Both the position numbers and the translations under genes were made by a program. Below the pieces are notes generated by a model. That model made no database searches, was not told where the DNA came from, and saw only the letters and a list, made by a program, of their open reading frames with translations. This document shows, piece after piece, positions 1-11,868 of a stretch of 64,000 nt of DNA. The DNA lies in the NCBI GenBank assembly GCA_973895155.1, contig OZ316898.1, forward strand, positions 2,108,001-2,172,000, read 5' to 3'. Origin of the DNA: Marsupella aquatica. Its lineage: Eukaryota > Marchantiophyta. Numbering within the stretch: position 1 is the first letter of the stretch; each line of letters opens with the position of its first letter.

Positions 1-1300
1 TACAGAAAGGCCTTTGGAAGAGGCTGACCTCCAAGCTATGCCATTCCTCAATGCTGTCATCTTGGAATCTATGCGCTTGCATGGGGCTGTGCCTTTCTCG
101 TTTCCTCACGTCAACTTGAAGCCTTCAACCCTGTGTGAGTACTAACCTGCAGTCGTGAGACTGATTAAGGATTCAATTTGAGCATCCTTGAAGTGCTTCA
201 ACAAATTGAACTTTGAATGAATTTGTGCCGGCTCACTGTTACATTTTGTAGACTAGAGTATATTCCCAAGCAAACAATATCAACTTGCAACTGTAATAAA
301 GGTCTTTTTTTTATCAAATGAAAATGCAGATTTATGGATCAGGATTTCATAGGATTTTGATTTTGGTCGTGTTTAGGCTTTGACAGTCAAGGACTCACTG
401 ACACTCTCTTGCGTTGGAACACAATCAGGTGGTTATGACATTCCTCCAAACACTGCGGTGTTCCTGAATAGTTACAGCATTGGTCGGGACCCGAAGGTGT
501 GGAAGGACCCTCTTCAATTCAATCCTGACAGGTTCATGGAAGGTGGGTTGTCTGCAAATCCCGCTCTCTCCTCCGAAACTATGAAGGCAAATGGCCTTTA
601 CTACAATCTCCTCCCATTCGGCAGTGGAAGGAGAGTGTGCCCGGGATATAACCTTGCTATGCTGCTAATCTTGAGAACCACTGGGACCCTAGTCCATGCG
701 TTTGATTGGTCCCCTCCTCGAGGATGTTCTCGAGAGGATCTGAGCATAGACGCAGTAGGATCTTTTCTTCTGCGTCCCAGCCCGGACCTCTACCTTGTAC
801 CCACGCCTCGCTTGTCATCCCATGTGTACAAGATCAACATCACCTGAGTAAACCTTGAGTAAATCTGTGGATCCTGAGGAACTTATTTGGTGTCCTGTAG
901 TGCTAAAGGAGCTACAGTAAATTCTTGTTGGTTAGGGTGACTTTATCTATGAAGTACATGAATTGTTGTATTTTCTGGTGATGAATCATGTACCTTAATT
1001 TTCACTATAATTTTAGGGGGAGGATAACTACTTGTTATTTATCAACAATTGGGTCTAGTTAATATCAATATTGTAACCCTTATTCTCAACTTTGAGCATA
1101 ATTATATAGTTTCATTTGACTTTGAAGTGAGTGGTTACCATGTTGGACCAAGCCATGTGTGTTGTGTTTATGTATAAGAGGGAACCGCCATTGATATAAA
1201 GGTGATTTCACTAAAGCTGAGTGAACAAGGTAAACTATGAACCATTATACCCTGAACTCAACCATTTGATCTGAAATACAAAGTCTTATTGCAGCTTGAT
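1..1300 (+). repeat. Segmental duplication, left copy (P450 3' end and flank)
   Basis: This stretch is a diverged duplicate of about 5005-6250. It covers the K-helix exon, the intron, the start of the last exon and some 400 bp of 3' flank. Shared flank landmarks include the sequence around 1040-1200 (ATTTATCAACAATTGG, CCTTATTCTCAACTTTGAGC, CCAAGCCATGTGTGTTG), which reappears at about 6012-6135. The copies differ by scattered substitutions and small indels, so the duplication is not recent. The left boundary is outside the window. Confidence 0.8.
2..847 (+). CDS. Cytochrome P450 (CYP71-clan-like), 3' part of gene
   Basis: Heme-thiolate monooxygenase, expected to be ER-anchored and to use electrons from P450 reductase; substrate unknown. 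Two terminal exons are visible: 2-134 and 387-847, with the gene starting outside the window. The first exon carries the K-helix ExxR motif (ESMR in VILESMRLHG). The last carries the PERF-like FNPDRF and the heme loop FGSGRRVCPGYNLA with the Cys ligand, and stops at TGA 845-847. Donor GTGAGT at 135 and acceptor ACAG at 383-386 are phase compatible: a split codon gives Phe. An apparent alternative acceptor at 375-376 is out of phase. The visible part is open and all expected C-terminal motifs are present, so this copy looks functional. A broken duplicate lies downstream at 3036-5436. Subfamily cannot be assigned by eye. Confidence 0.88.
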
Positions 1301-2155
1301 GAAGTGACATACAGATCCCAGAGCCTCTCCTCCTCATCCAATCTGCTTAGTCTTTTTCTTCAATTCTCATGAAATCTTTTTGACATGTTTGCGAGAGATC
1401 CATTTGATGCAGTCTCTCGAGGATTTGCTGAAAACTTTCAACACAACAATTGAGAGAAGATAACTCCAGATTGAACAGGGTGCAAGTGGATTGAAACTGC
1501 ACAAGAAGTGCTGAGGATAGATGAGATTGGATAGCAACATGACAATTGCTGCAAGAAGCTTTGATGGTGGAGGCAGCTTGAGTGGTCCACAAAATCCTAA
1601 GCTTCAACGACCTGAATTTGAACCAGTTTGAACCAGGGTAAATGGGATGGAGGCGCTACTACTTTTAAGGACTCCAAACAGTAGACTGTATTTCGGGGTT
1701 AGGGGTGCCCCTAAACCGCTGGAGATGCTCTAAGGGTGGCTTTATAAGATCTTGGGGACAGTTTAAGTGTTTCCTTACCAAAGCTAATCTAGCAGCCTTC
1801 TTACATCCTAAAGATAGTGTGAGCTAAAGTAGAGTTTGGAATCATTTTATGACCCCCAATGTCTTGTAGATCGAGCAAACTACAGCAAATGGTGCTAGAA
1901 TAGTTTACCATGAGACAAATTGGGGACCCACTTCACTAGAAACTCATACAGTCTTAGTTAGGCCCATTCTTTCTGTCAATAAAAAAGCTGATGAGCCGCA
2001 TTTGGGTCCACTTTCAATGTAAAACACTCAAAATAGAATGGATTAAGCTGCCAGATGAAGATAGATTTGCAAGAAAGGTGTTCTAAAAGGTGTTATAAAA
2101 TCTGGTACAAAACTGGGCCCACTCCATTCCATGTAGAGGACGGAGAATAACGGCT

Positions 2156-2173
2156 CCCCCCCCCCCCCCCCCC
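2156..2173. repeat. C18 homopolymer
   Basis: An uninterrupted run of 18 C. It makes a poly-Gly stretch in a minus-strand frame, which is not evidence of a gene. Length is likely variable between individuals and error-prone in sequencing. Confidence 0.95.
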
Positions 2174-2584
2174 ACAAAACATTTCGGAAAGTGAACAGCA
2201 AGTGTCGTCTCCCAATGGATGGCCCTCATCATCACATCTTGGAGACCAGAAAAAAAGTTGAAAGCACTGCCTGGGCAGCATCTTTTAAAGCCACCCTAAA
2301 CAACAACTGAAAAGCTCTCGTAGAACTCAAGAATAAACCACATGAGAAGGTCTCCATAAGGAATTTGATTAGAAGTACTAAAACCAACTGCCTGCCATGT
2401 TAAATCACTGAATGACACGCACTGCCAAGACTGTACAGGCACCGCATTCCCTTCATGCAGCCTAAGTATCAATGTTTGCAACTAAAGTGTTATGAAACGT
2501 CAAAGGCACCTTCAGGGGGAATTGACGAAATATAGCTAGCCAGATTGAAACAAAGCAAACCACGACTTGGTAGTGTCAGTGGAT

Positions 2585-2845
2585 ACCGAACATGGACAAC
2601 AGCATGCGAAAATGGGGTACCGCAATATTTTGTCTGCTTGAAAAGAGTATTCTCGTTGGGAAGATGCCTCTGCACTTGCTTCTGAATTTGCTTCTGAATG
2701 CAGTATAATATCTTCACCGAACATGGACAACAGCATGCGAAAATGGGGTACCGCAATATTTTGTCTGCTTGAAAAGAGTATTCTCATGGGAATATGCCTC
2801 TGCACTTGCTTCTGAATTTGCTTCTGAATGCAGTATAATATCTTC
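2585..2845 (+). repeat. 131-bp tandem repeat, two copies
   Basis: Copy 1 is 2585-2715 and copy 2 is 2716-2845. Both start ACCGAACATGGACAACAGC and end in ATATCTTC. They differ only around 2666-2675 versus 2797-2805 by a few substitutions and one indel. The pair lies 190-450 bp upstream of the P450 pseudogene start, in what would have been its promoter. Overlapping minus-strand frames are by-products. Confidence 0.92.
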
Positions 2846-3035
2846 AACAGAAGTCGAGGAAATTGATGAAACTGAGCATAGCAGAGAATTGGAGAAGAAA
2901 AGAAGCACAATCGGATGTGCAGAGCTAGAGACTACTAGACGATCGATAAACCAAGATCAACAAGTAGTAAGTTCATCAATATGGAACAAAATGCTGGGGT
3001 CGACGATAGAAGCTAGGCTCTGCTTCTGATTTGCT

Positions 3036-5436
3036 ATGGAACTCGTCGACAAGCGTTCTACTGCTCGTTGGAGTGGTAACTCTCGTGGTTGCCGCGGTGA
3101 GCTATGGATCGCGGAGGAAGAAGATTACCAATTTGCCACCCGGACCCCGCAATTGGCCAGTCATTGGAGCCCTCTTGGAGATGGAGCCGCTCTTCCACAG
3201 GACCTGCGAGAAGCTCGCAACGAAGTACGGGCCCGTCGTGTTCTTCCGCGTTGGAGTTCAATCCATGGTGGTGGTGTCCTCCGGCGAGGCTACAGAAAAG
3301 CTTCTGATACACAAAGACGCGGAGTTTTGCGACAGAAAACCGCCACGACCAGGTCTGCTGCGAAATATACAGTGATCGGTGGAAAAAGCCTTCCCTTCGC
3401 GAACTACGATGCAGAGTTCAAACTGCACAGAAGGCTCCTCATCACGGAGAACTTCACCTTGACAAAGCTCAAGACATTCGAGAAGATCCGGACTCACGAG
3501 ATGGCAGTCATGGTGGAGACCATAGTCAGCGTAAGCCGGAGCAGTGGCCGTAGCTCGAACGATAGTGAGGGTAATAGTACCTCTTCGCCGATTGCCATCC
3601 AGTCGACCGTAATGACCATGATCCAGAACATCTTGTTTTCGCTGGTCTTCGCCAAGAGGTTCGATAGTTTGCCGCCCACAGACAAGCTGAGGGTATTCCC
3701 GGAATTGTTGGACACGGTTCTGAAGATCTTCATGGAAGTGAACTTGGTAAGACAAAGTCTGCAGTAACCTTAGATATCTAAACACTATAATATCAATCCG
3801 CTTTTTCTTTATGTTAAGGGAAGCGTCCAAGGCTGTTCAATTATGGGGACAAATTTCCTGAATATGTGTGAAATCAGTTAACGGCTCCGCTGTGCACCAA
3901 GCAGGGCAGAATGTACCATCGGTTGGGATGGGAAATGAAATGACATGCTTTTTGTTTTCACCAATTATTGACCTCCAAAAGGACGGGCATTAGGCCAGTG
4001 TGGATCAATTACCCGTCTCTTTCCGCTTGAACACCTTGCAATCCAGCTGAATTCGATCTGAACGGTATTCTTTGCCATGGAAGATGCAGAAAGGCCACCG
4101 ACGTACATTGTCTGACTGTTCCCAATGAACTATTAATAATGTAAACAGGTCTGAGGTAGACTTGTGCATCATGAGCAGGAATCCCCGGGAAATTTGTAAT
4201 TAACAACTGACATTGCGGCTGTCCGGGTGCAGGTAGATTTGTTCCCATATATGGTTGGCGTGGTTGGATCCTCAAGGGTTGCTGAAGGCGATGCACAAGT
4301 TTAGCAACCAAAAGAGACAATACTACGAGACGCTCCTCGAGACGACCAGGCGAGAAATGAAGCATAAGAGTGAGTCCGGAAATTGGAGCGATGCCGACGA
4401 AGGAAGCTCGGGCCGGAGTCTCGTAGATATTCTTCTCAGTGCTCAAGGAGCAGGTGAGATTCGGGGTGAAATTCTCCCGCAGCTAAACTCATGCCCCATT
4501 TACAGCATTGACTATTTGTTTATTCTTTCGGGTGTCAAGCAAGCTAAGGTAACCATGTGAAGACAACAACCGTGTGTGTGTAAGTGCACCCACGGGAAGA
4601 AGGGCTACCATACACAAGATGCACTTAATAAAACTGATGGACTACTGTGGACTGTTTACTCAATGATCCTGTGCGTAACTATTGATTCACGTACGTAATT
4701 CAGGTTCCTTGATCGATAATTCTGCGAGAGAGGCTTCATGCAATAGTTATTTCGATTATTTGCCACCCTTCTTATTAATAATTACACTCTAACAAATACT
4801 CATTTGGGTTACTTAAATTTGTTTTCCATCTGAATCACTAGGCACCAATATAACCGAGCAGGGTATCATGATGATAATCAATTGCGCTATGGCTGGTGGT
4901 ACCGACACCGCCAGTTCCCAAGTGGAGTGGGTGCTACTAGAGGTAGCACGTCACCCGAAGGTGTTGCAAAGACTGCAGGATGATATTGATGGTGTCGTTG
5001 GTATAGAACGGCCTTTGGAAGAGGCTGACCTCCAAGCTATGCCATTCTCAATGCTGTCATCTTGGAATCTATGCGCTTGCATGGGGCTGTGCCTTGCTCG
5101 TTTCCTCACGTCAACTTCAGTTGAAGCCTTCAACCATGTGTGAGTAACCAACCTATAGTAGTGAGACCCGTAGTGAGACTCATTAAGAATTCAGTCGGGG
5201 ATTCAATTTGAGCATCCTTGCAAGTGCACGAATTAACAAACTGAACTTTGAATCAATTTGTGTTTAGTTCAATGTTTCATTTCGTAGAATAGAGTTATTC
5301 TGAAGCAGAACGAAATCAAATTGCAACCGTAATTGATAATCGAGCATTTCAATGGATATTGATACTCGTCATGCATTAGCTTTACAGTCAAAAACTCACT
5401 GACATTCTCTCGAGTTGGAATACGATCAGGTGGGAA
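3036..5436 (+). pseudogene. Cytochrome P450 pseudogene, tandem copy of the left P450
   Basis: The ancestral exons can still be followed: about 3036-3746, 4233-4453, 4842-5139 and 5388-5436. Recognisable parts are an N-terminal membrane segment (VLLLVGVVTLVVAAV), the Pro-rich hinge LPPGPRNWPVIG, the exon-2 motif WLDPQGLLKAMHKF, and the I-helix AGGTDTASSQVEW.

Lesions seen: the ATG at 3036 is one frame away from the membrane anchor. The frame slips back near 3345-3375, where the anchor frame hits TGA. There is an extra base at about 4250-4262 in exon 2, and a deleted C near 5047 relative to position 46 in the left copy, which destroys ExxR. The last exon breaks off near 5436 and runs straight into 3'-flank sequence, so the PERF and heme-Cys parts are absent. 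It cannot make a working P450. Genes elsewhere in the window are intact, so general sequencing error is an unlikely explanation. Confidence 0.88.
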
Positions 5437-6250
5437 TTGTGGATCCTGAGGAATAAATTGTGGATCCTGAGGAATTTATTTGGTATCCTGTATTGCTAAA
5501 TGATCTAGATTGTTATGTCTTTTCTGTTGAATATATGGTCAACCAGATTTTACGCCACTCCCTGTGGCAACTTGATCTTAGCTTGTTTACTATCGTGTGG
5601 CGATTACATTAGCTGTACATTATCAGGATCCTGCTTATCCCTTGGTAATCCCGTAACTATCGGCATGGGGCCCTTTTGTTCTTTAACTTGTAGCTTCTAG
5701 GTGTAGTTTCTGCTTATCTATTGGATTAGCCCTGTGTGCCTCTTGGGCGGCTCACCCTCCCTTCCTCTCTAGTATTTATCCAGGGGCTTACGGGTGATTT
5801 GTATTAAGTTCTTTCTCTAAATCTTATCATTTTCTTCATTTATCAGTAGTTGCAGAAAGTCTCTACCAAGTAACTGTATATTTTCTAGTGATAGATCGAT
5901 CCTGTACATTAATATATCTTCACGATTCTCAGATGAACTCACATGATTTTAGTCAACTTCTAGCTGGGATCGATCATGCCACATTTGGGAGAATGAACTA
6001 CTAACTTGCATTTTATCAACAATTGGTCTAGTCAATATAAATAACTTCACCCTTATTCTCAACTTTGAGCATATATAGTTTCATTTGACGTTGAAGTGTG
6101 TGGTTACCATGAAGAACCAAGCCATGTGTGTTGTCTGTATGTATACCAGGGAAGTCCCATATAAAGGTGTTTTCACTAGAGCAGAACGAGCAAGGTACAT
6201 GAGAAACCATTTGATCAGACGTACCACTCATTGCTTGATGAAGTGACCTG
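5005..6250 (+). repeat. Segmental duplication, right copy
   Basis: Counterpart of 1-1300. It matches through the K-helix exon, the intron and the first 50 bp of the last exon. It then lacks about 430 bp (positions 431-860 of the left copy) and resumes with GGATCCTGAGGAA in the 3' flank. At the junction the short motif ATTGTGGATCCTGAGGAAT is present twice (about 5436 and 5457), a small duplication consistent with a repair event. Confidence 0.8.
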
Positions 6251-7440
6251 AAGATGCAACGAATGTTAATTTCTTTAACTAAGTATAAGAGGTATTTGTA
6301 AGGTGTGCTAATATTATCTTCTATATATAGTGCAAAGAACAAGAGAATCTTTGGAGACAGGATCCCAAAGGCAAGAGACTTAATCAACTGGGTAAAACAA
6401 AGGAAAAACCCAGGAAGTTGGAAGCCAAGAGTCACAAACAACGGCAAAAATAACAATTCTAGAGCCCTACGCACTGAGCAACCAGCTGAAAAGCCTAGTA
6501 GAGCTCCAGTCAGAGTAAACTTCATAAGAGAGTCACCGCCTCAGCCCGATAAAGGAAAGTGAATGCCTGAGCTCTATGTAGAGCCAGGGTTCAACTGAAT
6601 TATACAGTGCTTTCAATTCACTCAAACCATGCAATAAGTTAATTAATTGTTAAGTTCACTCAAACCATGCAATAAGTTAATTAATTGTTAAGTTCAATGC
6701 ATTATTCTAAAGACTTTACAAGCACTTGAATCACCTAGTACACTTCAAGGGGTACTTGCAAATTGTGTTACTAAGTCACATGGAGGATGTGTCAATTCCA
6801 CAATAGTGGCATATCATATGTGACAAAGAATATTTAGTATTGTTTAAATGGTTTGACAAAAGACATTAAGTTGTCAATTGAAATATATGGTTCGTTAAAA
6901 CGCAAAATACATACATGTCATCACATGATTGGTGTTATACAAATTTATATGAACATGATTACTTTGATAGGGACTTGAAAACTTATATTGCAGAGACTCG
7001 GTATGGTTGACAGATCTAGAGTTTAATAAAAAAAAATTGTGTTCCTCTGGATGTAGTCTCAGTTGAGATGAATAGCATCTCCATGTGTCGACTACTTGTT
7101 CATCGGATGTTCATGGGTATTGTGAAGTTAATCTTTACTCAACAAGAATGACACATAAGGTGAATGCAAATATTTTGATTTTTTATCTAATTTTTCTAGA
7201 TTAATATGTGAACATTAGACATTAGATCTCCCTAGATGAAGGATAATAATCATAATTATGGCTAATCTGAATGAAAACCCCTTGCTAATTTTAGCCAAAA
7301 GTGGCAATAGCGTTTTACTGAGGTGGAGTTTTGCCACTAGAAAAGAATTAAAAAAAAACGGTGCATTCAAGTCCTGAAATCAAATTCTTAAACCCTTCGC
7401 CACTAGAAAAAAAACGCTGCATTAAACTCCTCAAATAAAA
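6251..7440. other. AT-rich spacer, no supported gene
   Basis: An 85-codon plus-strand frame at 6305-6562 is basic and polar but matches no family I know. The rest is AT-rich with stops in all frames. A 38-bp direct repeat lies at 6617-6692. Confidence 0.55.
6617..6692 (+). repeat. 38-bp direct repeat, two copies
   Basis: Two essentially identical copies, 6617-6654 and 6655-6692, beginning TTCACTCAAACCATGC. No function is visible. Confidence 0.9.
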
Positions 7441-7443
7441 GTC

Positions 7444-7920
7444 TTAAACCCTACCGTAATCTGCACAGTCCAGTAGCTATAGCCAGTTTGCGGCCCAATG
7501 TTTAGTGAGCCAGATGGAAATGTTCGCATTGGCACCGAAGGCACGAGCACCACATCAAATATGGATTGGCACCCGCCGACGAAATTTCTCACAAGTTTAT
7601 TCAGTTCGAAGACATCCACGGATAACAACCATAGATGTATCGGTGGGTATTCACTTTCTTTGCCCTTCTCGCACTTGACTTGACGTCGGCGACATGAGCA
7701 AGTGTTCTCTTTCTCTCTCCTCTAGGGTTTATGGAATTCTAGGAATTGGGCTCATTCACGGGCCATGTTTCTGATTCTGCTGCTGTCTTGGCTTCGCACG
7801 CACAGGTACCGTTGATGGAGCAGACCTGCAGAAGGAGGGATACATCGCTCTCTAATGCCATTGAAATTTTGGAATTTAAGGCCATTGAATTGAATTGACT
7901 AATTTAGGGCTTAGGGTTTA
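7444..7920 (+). promoter_or_regulatory. Telo-box and site II promoter elements of the NOM1-like gene
   Basis: Telo-box motifs (AAACCCTA or its complement TAGGGTTT) occur at 7446-7453, 7723-7730 and 7912-7919. Site II type motifs (TGGGCY or its complement) occur at 7492-7497 (GGCCCA) and 7747-7752 (TGGGCT). In plants this combination is known from promoters of ribosomal-protein and ribosome-assembly genes, which fits the nucleolar product. The transcription start is not known. The last telo-box sits 9 bp before the ATG and is probably in the leader. Confidence 0.6.
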
Positions 7921-7928
7921 AAGTAGAA

Positions 7929-10900
7929 ATGAAGAAGAGAAAGGGATCGTCGAGTGATGAGCGAGGTGGAACAGAGCTAGATGGTGATATGAATATCGAG
8001 AAGGGAAATATAAGACTGAAGAAATCGAGGGTAGTGAGCAACAGTAAACAGCACGATGATGGTTTGGGAGCGAGGAGCAAATTGACTGGGAAAGTTGGAG
8101 CCGGGCATGAAGATTCAGCCAAAGTGAAAAGTAAAGTGAAGAGGAAAAGGAAGAGAGGAGACGGAACCGAACAGGAAGATGGAGCAGAGGCGAAGAACAA
8201 GATGAAAAAGAAGAAAAAAAGCAGATTTGTCACTGAAATAGTAGCAGAGGACGCTCTAGAGGAGCGATCTGACCAAGAAAACGTAAATGAAAACCATAAC
8301 GTAAAAGCTGAGGCGAAGAACAAGCTGAAGAGGAAGACAAAGCACAATACTGTCATTGAAGACACGGCAGAAGGAGAGGAAGAAAATCTTGATGAAAAAG
8401 ACGAATTAGAAAAGCCTGCCAGTCGCAGTGCCATGGGCGCCAAATATGTTCCTCCTCACTTGAGACAAGTTGAGAAAGGTTCTGAAGAGCGCATTCGTTT
8501 GGAGCGCCGTATCAGAGGTGGGTGATTGTCTCCCTCCACCTCGGCGATGCTTATCTGGCCATTAGCTGGCTCACTGCTTCATTGTAATGTGGCTGTCGAA
8601 TTGGGTAGATCGAGCCTGCTTATTGTTTTAGATAGGTCTAACGCTCGTCAAATTACAGGTTTGTTGAACAGGCTTACTGAGACTAATGTCGAGTCCATCA
8701 CCTCGGATATATCTACGATATTTCAGGTCAATTCATTAATCCTTCGCCGAGTTGATTAGTTTGGATGAATTGTTTGAAAAGTGTGTTTTAGCTTAAAAAT
8801 TAATCTTGCTGTCTCGCGTTGCCTGGTTGAAGACAAATGGCCGTCGCGTGGTGACGGAGATAATAGGCAACGAGATTCTTGGAGCCTGTCGTGAGGGTCC
8901 TCGAGGCAACGACCAGTGAGTTGCATTTTAGAACCCGTGTAGAACTCGAGAGTTAGAGCTGAGACTTTTATCTATTGTACTATAAGCCGGATGAAGATGT
9001 TCTGCTTTCTATTTTTGTGTTTGGAGAGACAGCACAAACAGATGTGTGTGTCTACGGTTCTTCTTCAGGTTGTTATTTGAGCTTGTATGTTTTGTAGAGA
9101 GCTTATCTTGACTGCAAGTTTTGTGTTCTTCGTCTCTTGTTGAAGATATGCGGCGGTTTTCGCTGCATTTGTCGCAGGCATGTCAGCGACTTCGGGCATA
9201 GATTTTGGGGCAAATTTTGTGGCTGCCCTTGCGACTTCGTTCGAGGTTTGCCCTCTTTCATTGATTTTGACTCTGTTCAATAGTCCCTCTGTTCAGGCAG
9301 AGGATGATGTAACGTGTTTCTTGAGTCAGCGCCAGAAGGCAAGTATGGTAGAATATGACCCTAATTTGATTTGGGGTGCCAGATGGCTTCGCGTACTCAG
9401 ATTGTTGATTTTTGAAATGGATGATTGGGGCAGGATGAATACCAACAAGGAGATAGTCTTGCTCTGAGAAATCTTGCCTTGCTACTGTCTCATGTCTACA
9501 ACTTTCATTTGCTTCCAAGGTGAGTCAGAGTGTAAACATTTTGCAGCTAATTTTATTTGTTAACAGGATGAAGCATTTCTCAAGCTAGACTCATCTGATC
9601 TCACACTCTGTGTCTGCACATTTTGATGGCAGTGAGGTCCTGTATCAAGTGCTAGCAGTCTTGTGCAAGAGGTTCGAAGAGCTTGATGTGGCTACCATTT
9701 TGACCATTTTACAATGTATGCACCTGTGGATTTGAGTCTGCATTCAGCGTCTAGTACATTTGAATTATGGTTCTACCAGTGAGTGTGGTGGTGGAGAGCA
9801 AGATCCTTGAATTCCAAAATCCTACCTTTTTGCTTTGAAGGACCGGTTTTTTCATCTCTAGTTGATCGCTTGTTTTCCATTTACTATATTCCTTTCTTAC
9901 ATACCCATCTTAAATGATTATAATACTGAATGCAGCTTGTGGAATGGGCTTGAGAGGTGACGATCCTCTGGCAATGAAAGACTTTGTGGTCTCCATTCAG
10001 CAGCGAACGTCAGAAGCAAAAGCTGCTCTATTGAACAAAGGCGATCTTAGCAAAAGGGTATGCACCTTAATTGCCTTAATTTTTGTCCACGACTATCTTT
10101 CCTCTACTTATAATGCTACTTGCAATGACTTTGAATCATTGTAGAAGCACAGGGATGTAAAAGAGTGAAGACCGCAGGGGTAAAGTGTGCAAGTCCATGT
10201 TTTCATAGCTGCTGCTTGAAGCTGTCACAAGCAGGATCTACAATCAATGTTCTTCTCTGACGTATGCATTTGGTGGTGGAGTGAACAGGTTCAATTTATG
10301 CTGGAAACAATCTGTGACATCAAGAACAATAAGAGACAAACGAAGGAAGTCCCAACCCATGTTCGGCTGAAAAAGTGGTTACAGAAGGTAATTGATGATT
10401 TCAGATGATGAAAGGGCATTCGCTGTCGATGTTGGTCTTTTGAAATTGGTTAAGTTTGTTCCTTTCGTCATCAAATCACTGCAGGAGCTCATTTTGGATT
10501 CTACTTTTTATGTGAGAGCATCGTGATAAAATTTTGCTGGTTTTGAATCTCAGATGGGAGTTGAGGACGTTCAACTGCGGGCCGTCACATGGAACAGTCT
10601 TCTGGATCCTGTTAAGAAAGGACAATGGTGGCTTCCCTCTGCTGGGAACACAGATCGCAGAACGGATGAGGACGGGAACATGGCTGGAGCCATGGATGCT
10701 GACATAGTGGAAGTAGATAAGATGCTTCAATTGGCAGCCTCTCAAAGGATGAACACTGATTCTCGCAAAGCTGTGTTTTGCATGGTCATGAGTGGAGAAG
10801 ACTACATTGATGCATTTGAGAAACTCTTGAGGATGAAGCTCCCTGGAACACAGGTCTGCACTTGCTAATGACGTCCATCTTTGAGACTACAAGATGTCAA

Positions 10901-11868
10901 GGTGTCAAGTCTCATGTTATTGAGCTCTTTGAAAATATACTTTTAATCTGTATTATTATCAAAATATATTGGTACCTTCAAAAAATCTGCCTCGATCCAG
11001 CTTTTGAGTGCACATCTTCGGATGGTTTTTGCCGGTGACCTGTACTTTTGCCTGTGTTTTTATGCCTATAGATGGATATTGACAGAGATATTGACAATGT
11101 TCAAATGTCCATGTGCAGGATAGGGAAGTCCTGCGGGTCATTGTTGAATGTTGCTTGCAAGAGAAGTTATTCAACAAGTACTATGCACTTCTTGCTGCCA
11201 AGCTTTGTGATTATGATAAAAACCATAAGTTTACCTTACAGGTAATTTACTAGTAATGCTTGTTGGCTTGAATCAAGAACAGCAAGTGAAACTGATGAAC
11301 CTGTAGTTCTTTGGTTTTCCACGCGATGATGATGTGCTTCAAGTGTTTAATTCGGTCTTCTTCTTACCACGTTCTATTACCTTGCTAGAAGCTGCCTTTT
11401 ACTTAATACTTTGCGTTGTTGCTGATGAGTGGCCTGTTTTAATTGTCATAGTACTGCCTCTGGGACCATTTTAAGCAGCTGGATACAATGGAGTTGCGCC
11501 GGTCAGCTAATCTCGCCAGGTTTCTTGCCCACATGATTGGATCATACTCGTTGTCCTTAGCTGTTCTCAAAGCTGTGGACTTTACTGATCCCAATGTAAT
11601 GACCTCCAAGGTAGTAATGCATTTTCGGATCTTCTTAGATACATTGTTGACCGAGTATTCGGACGAAGTCATCTGGAACTGCTTCTCCCGAGTTGCTGCG
11701 CCTCCAAACCTTGCTACATTGAGAGATGGATTAGCTCTGTTTCTGCAACACATCAAGCAGCCAGTGGGAGGGAACTATGGGGGTAAAGAAGTGAAAGGGA
11801 TTCTTGCAAGCAGATACCGATTAGCCAGAAAGGGCCTTGCCAACATTGCTGGTATTGTTCTCCAATGA
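7929..11868 (+). CDS. NOM1: NOM1/Sgd1-like nucleolar protein with MIF4G and MA3 domains
   Basis: Nucleolar factor for 18S rRNA processing and 40S assembly. In yeast the orthologue Sgd1 works with a DEAD-box helicase.

Eleven exons read with matching phases: 7929-8517, 8659-8726, 8833-8915, 9146-9245, 9434-9519, 9633-9715, 9936-10057, 10289-10387, 10554-10853, 11119-11241 and 11452-11868, giving 689 residues. The first about 170 residues are Lys/Glu-rich with nuclear-signal-like clusters, then the family motif KYVPPHLR. The MIF4G part starts at about residue 197 (GLLNRLTETNVESIT) and includes NGRRVVTEIIG and GIDFGANFV. The MA3 part is about 478-600 (DSRKAVFCMVMSGEDYIDAF, then CLQEKLFNKYY). Length is a little below the yeast and human proteins. 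The start is the first ATG before the basic region, next to the telo-box. No damage is seen. Confidence 0.93.

Larger units (their letters stand above)
848..3000. other. Spacer between the two P450 copies
   Basis: Positions 848-1300 are the duplicated 3' flank of the P450. No gene is supported from 1300 to 3000. An 86-codon minus-strand frame at 1347-1607 shows no recognisable motif. The stretch also holds a C homopolymer and a 131-bp tandem repeat, listed separately. Confidence 0.6.

Noticed and set aside
2093-2281. Minus-strand frame with poly-Gly
   Set aside because: The C18 homopolymer encodes the Gly run; nothing else supports a gene.
7904-8443. 179-codon minus-strand frame opposite NOM1 exon 1
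   Set aside because: Ser/Phe/Leu-rich mirror of the Lys/Glu-rich N-terminal region, with no family features.
8526-8759. 77-codon frame after NOM1 exon 1
   Set aside because: Mostly intron 1 read in frame. The true exon 2 (8659-8726) is contained in it and joins by phase-matched splicing.
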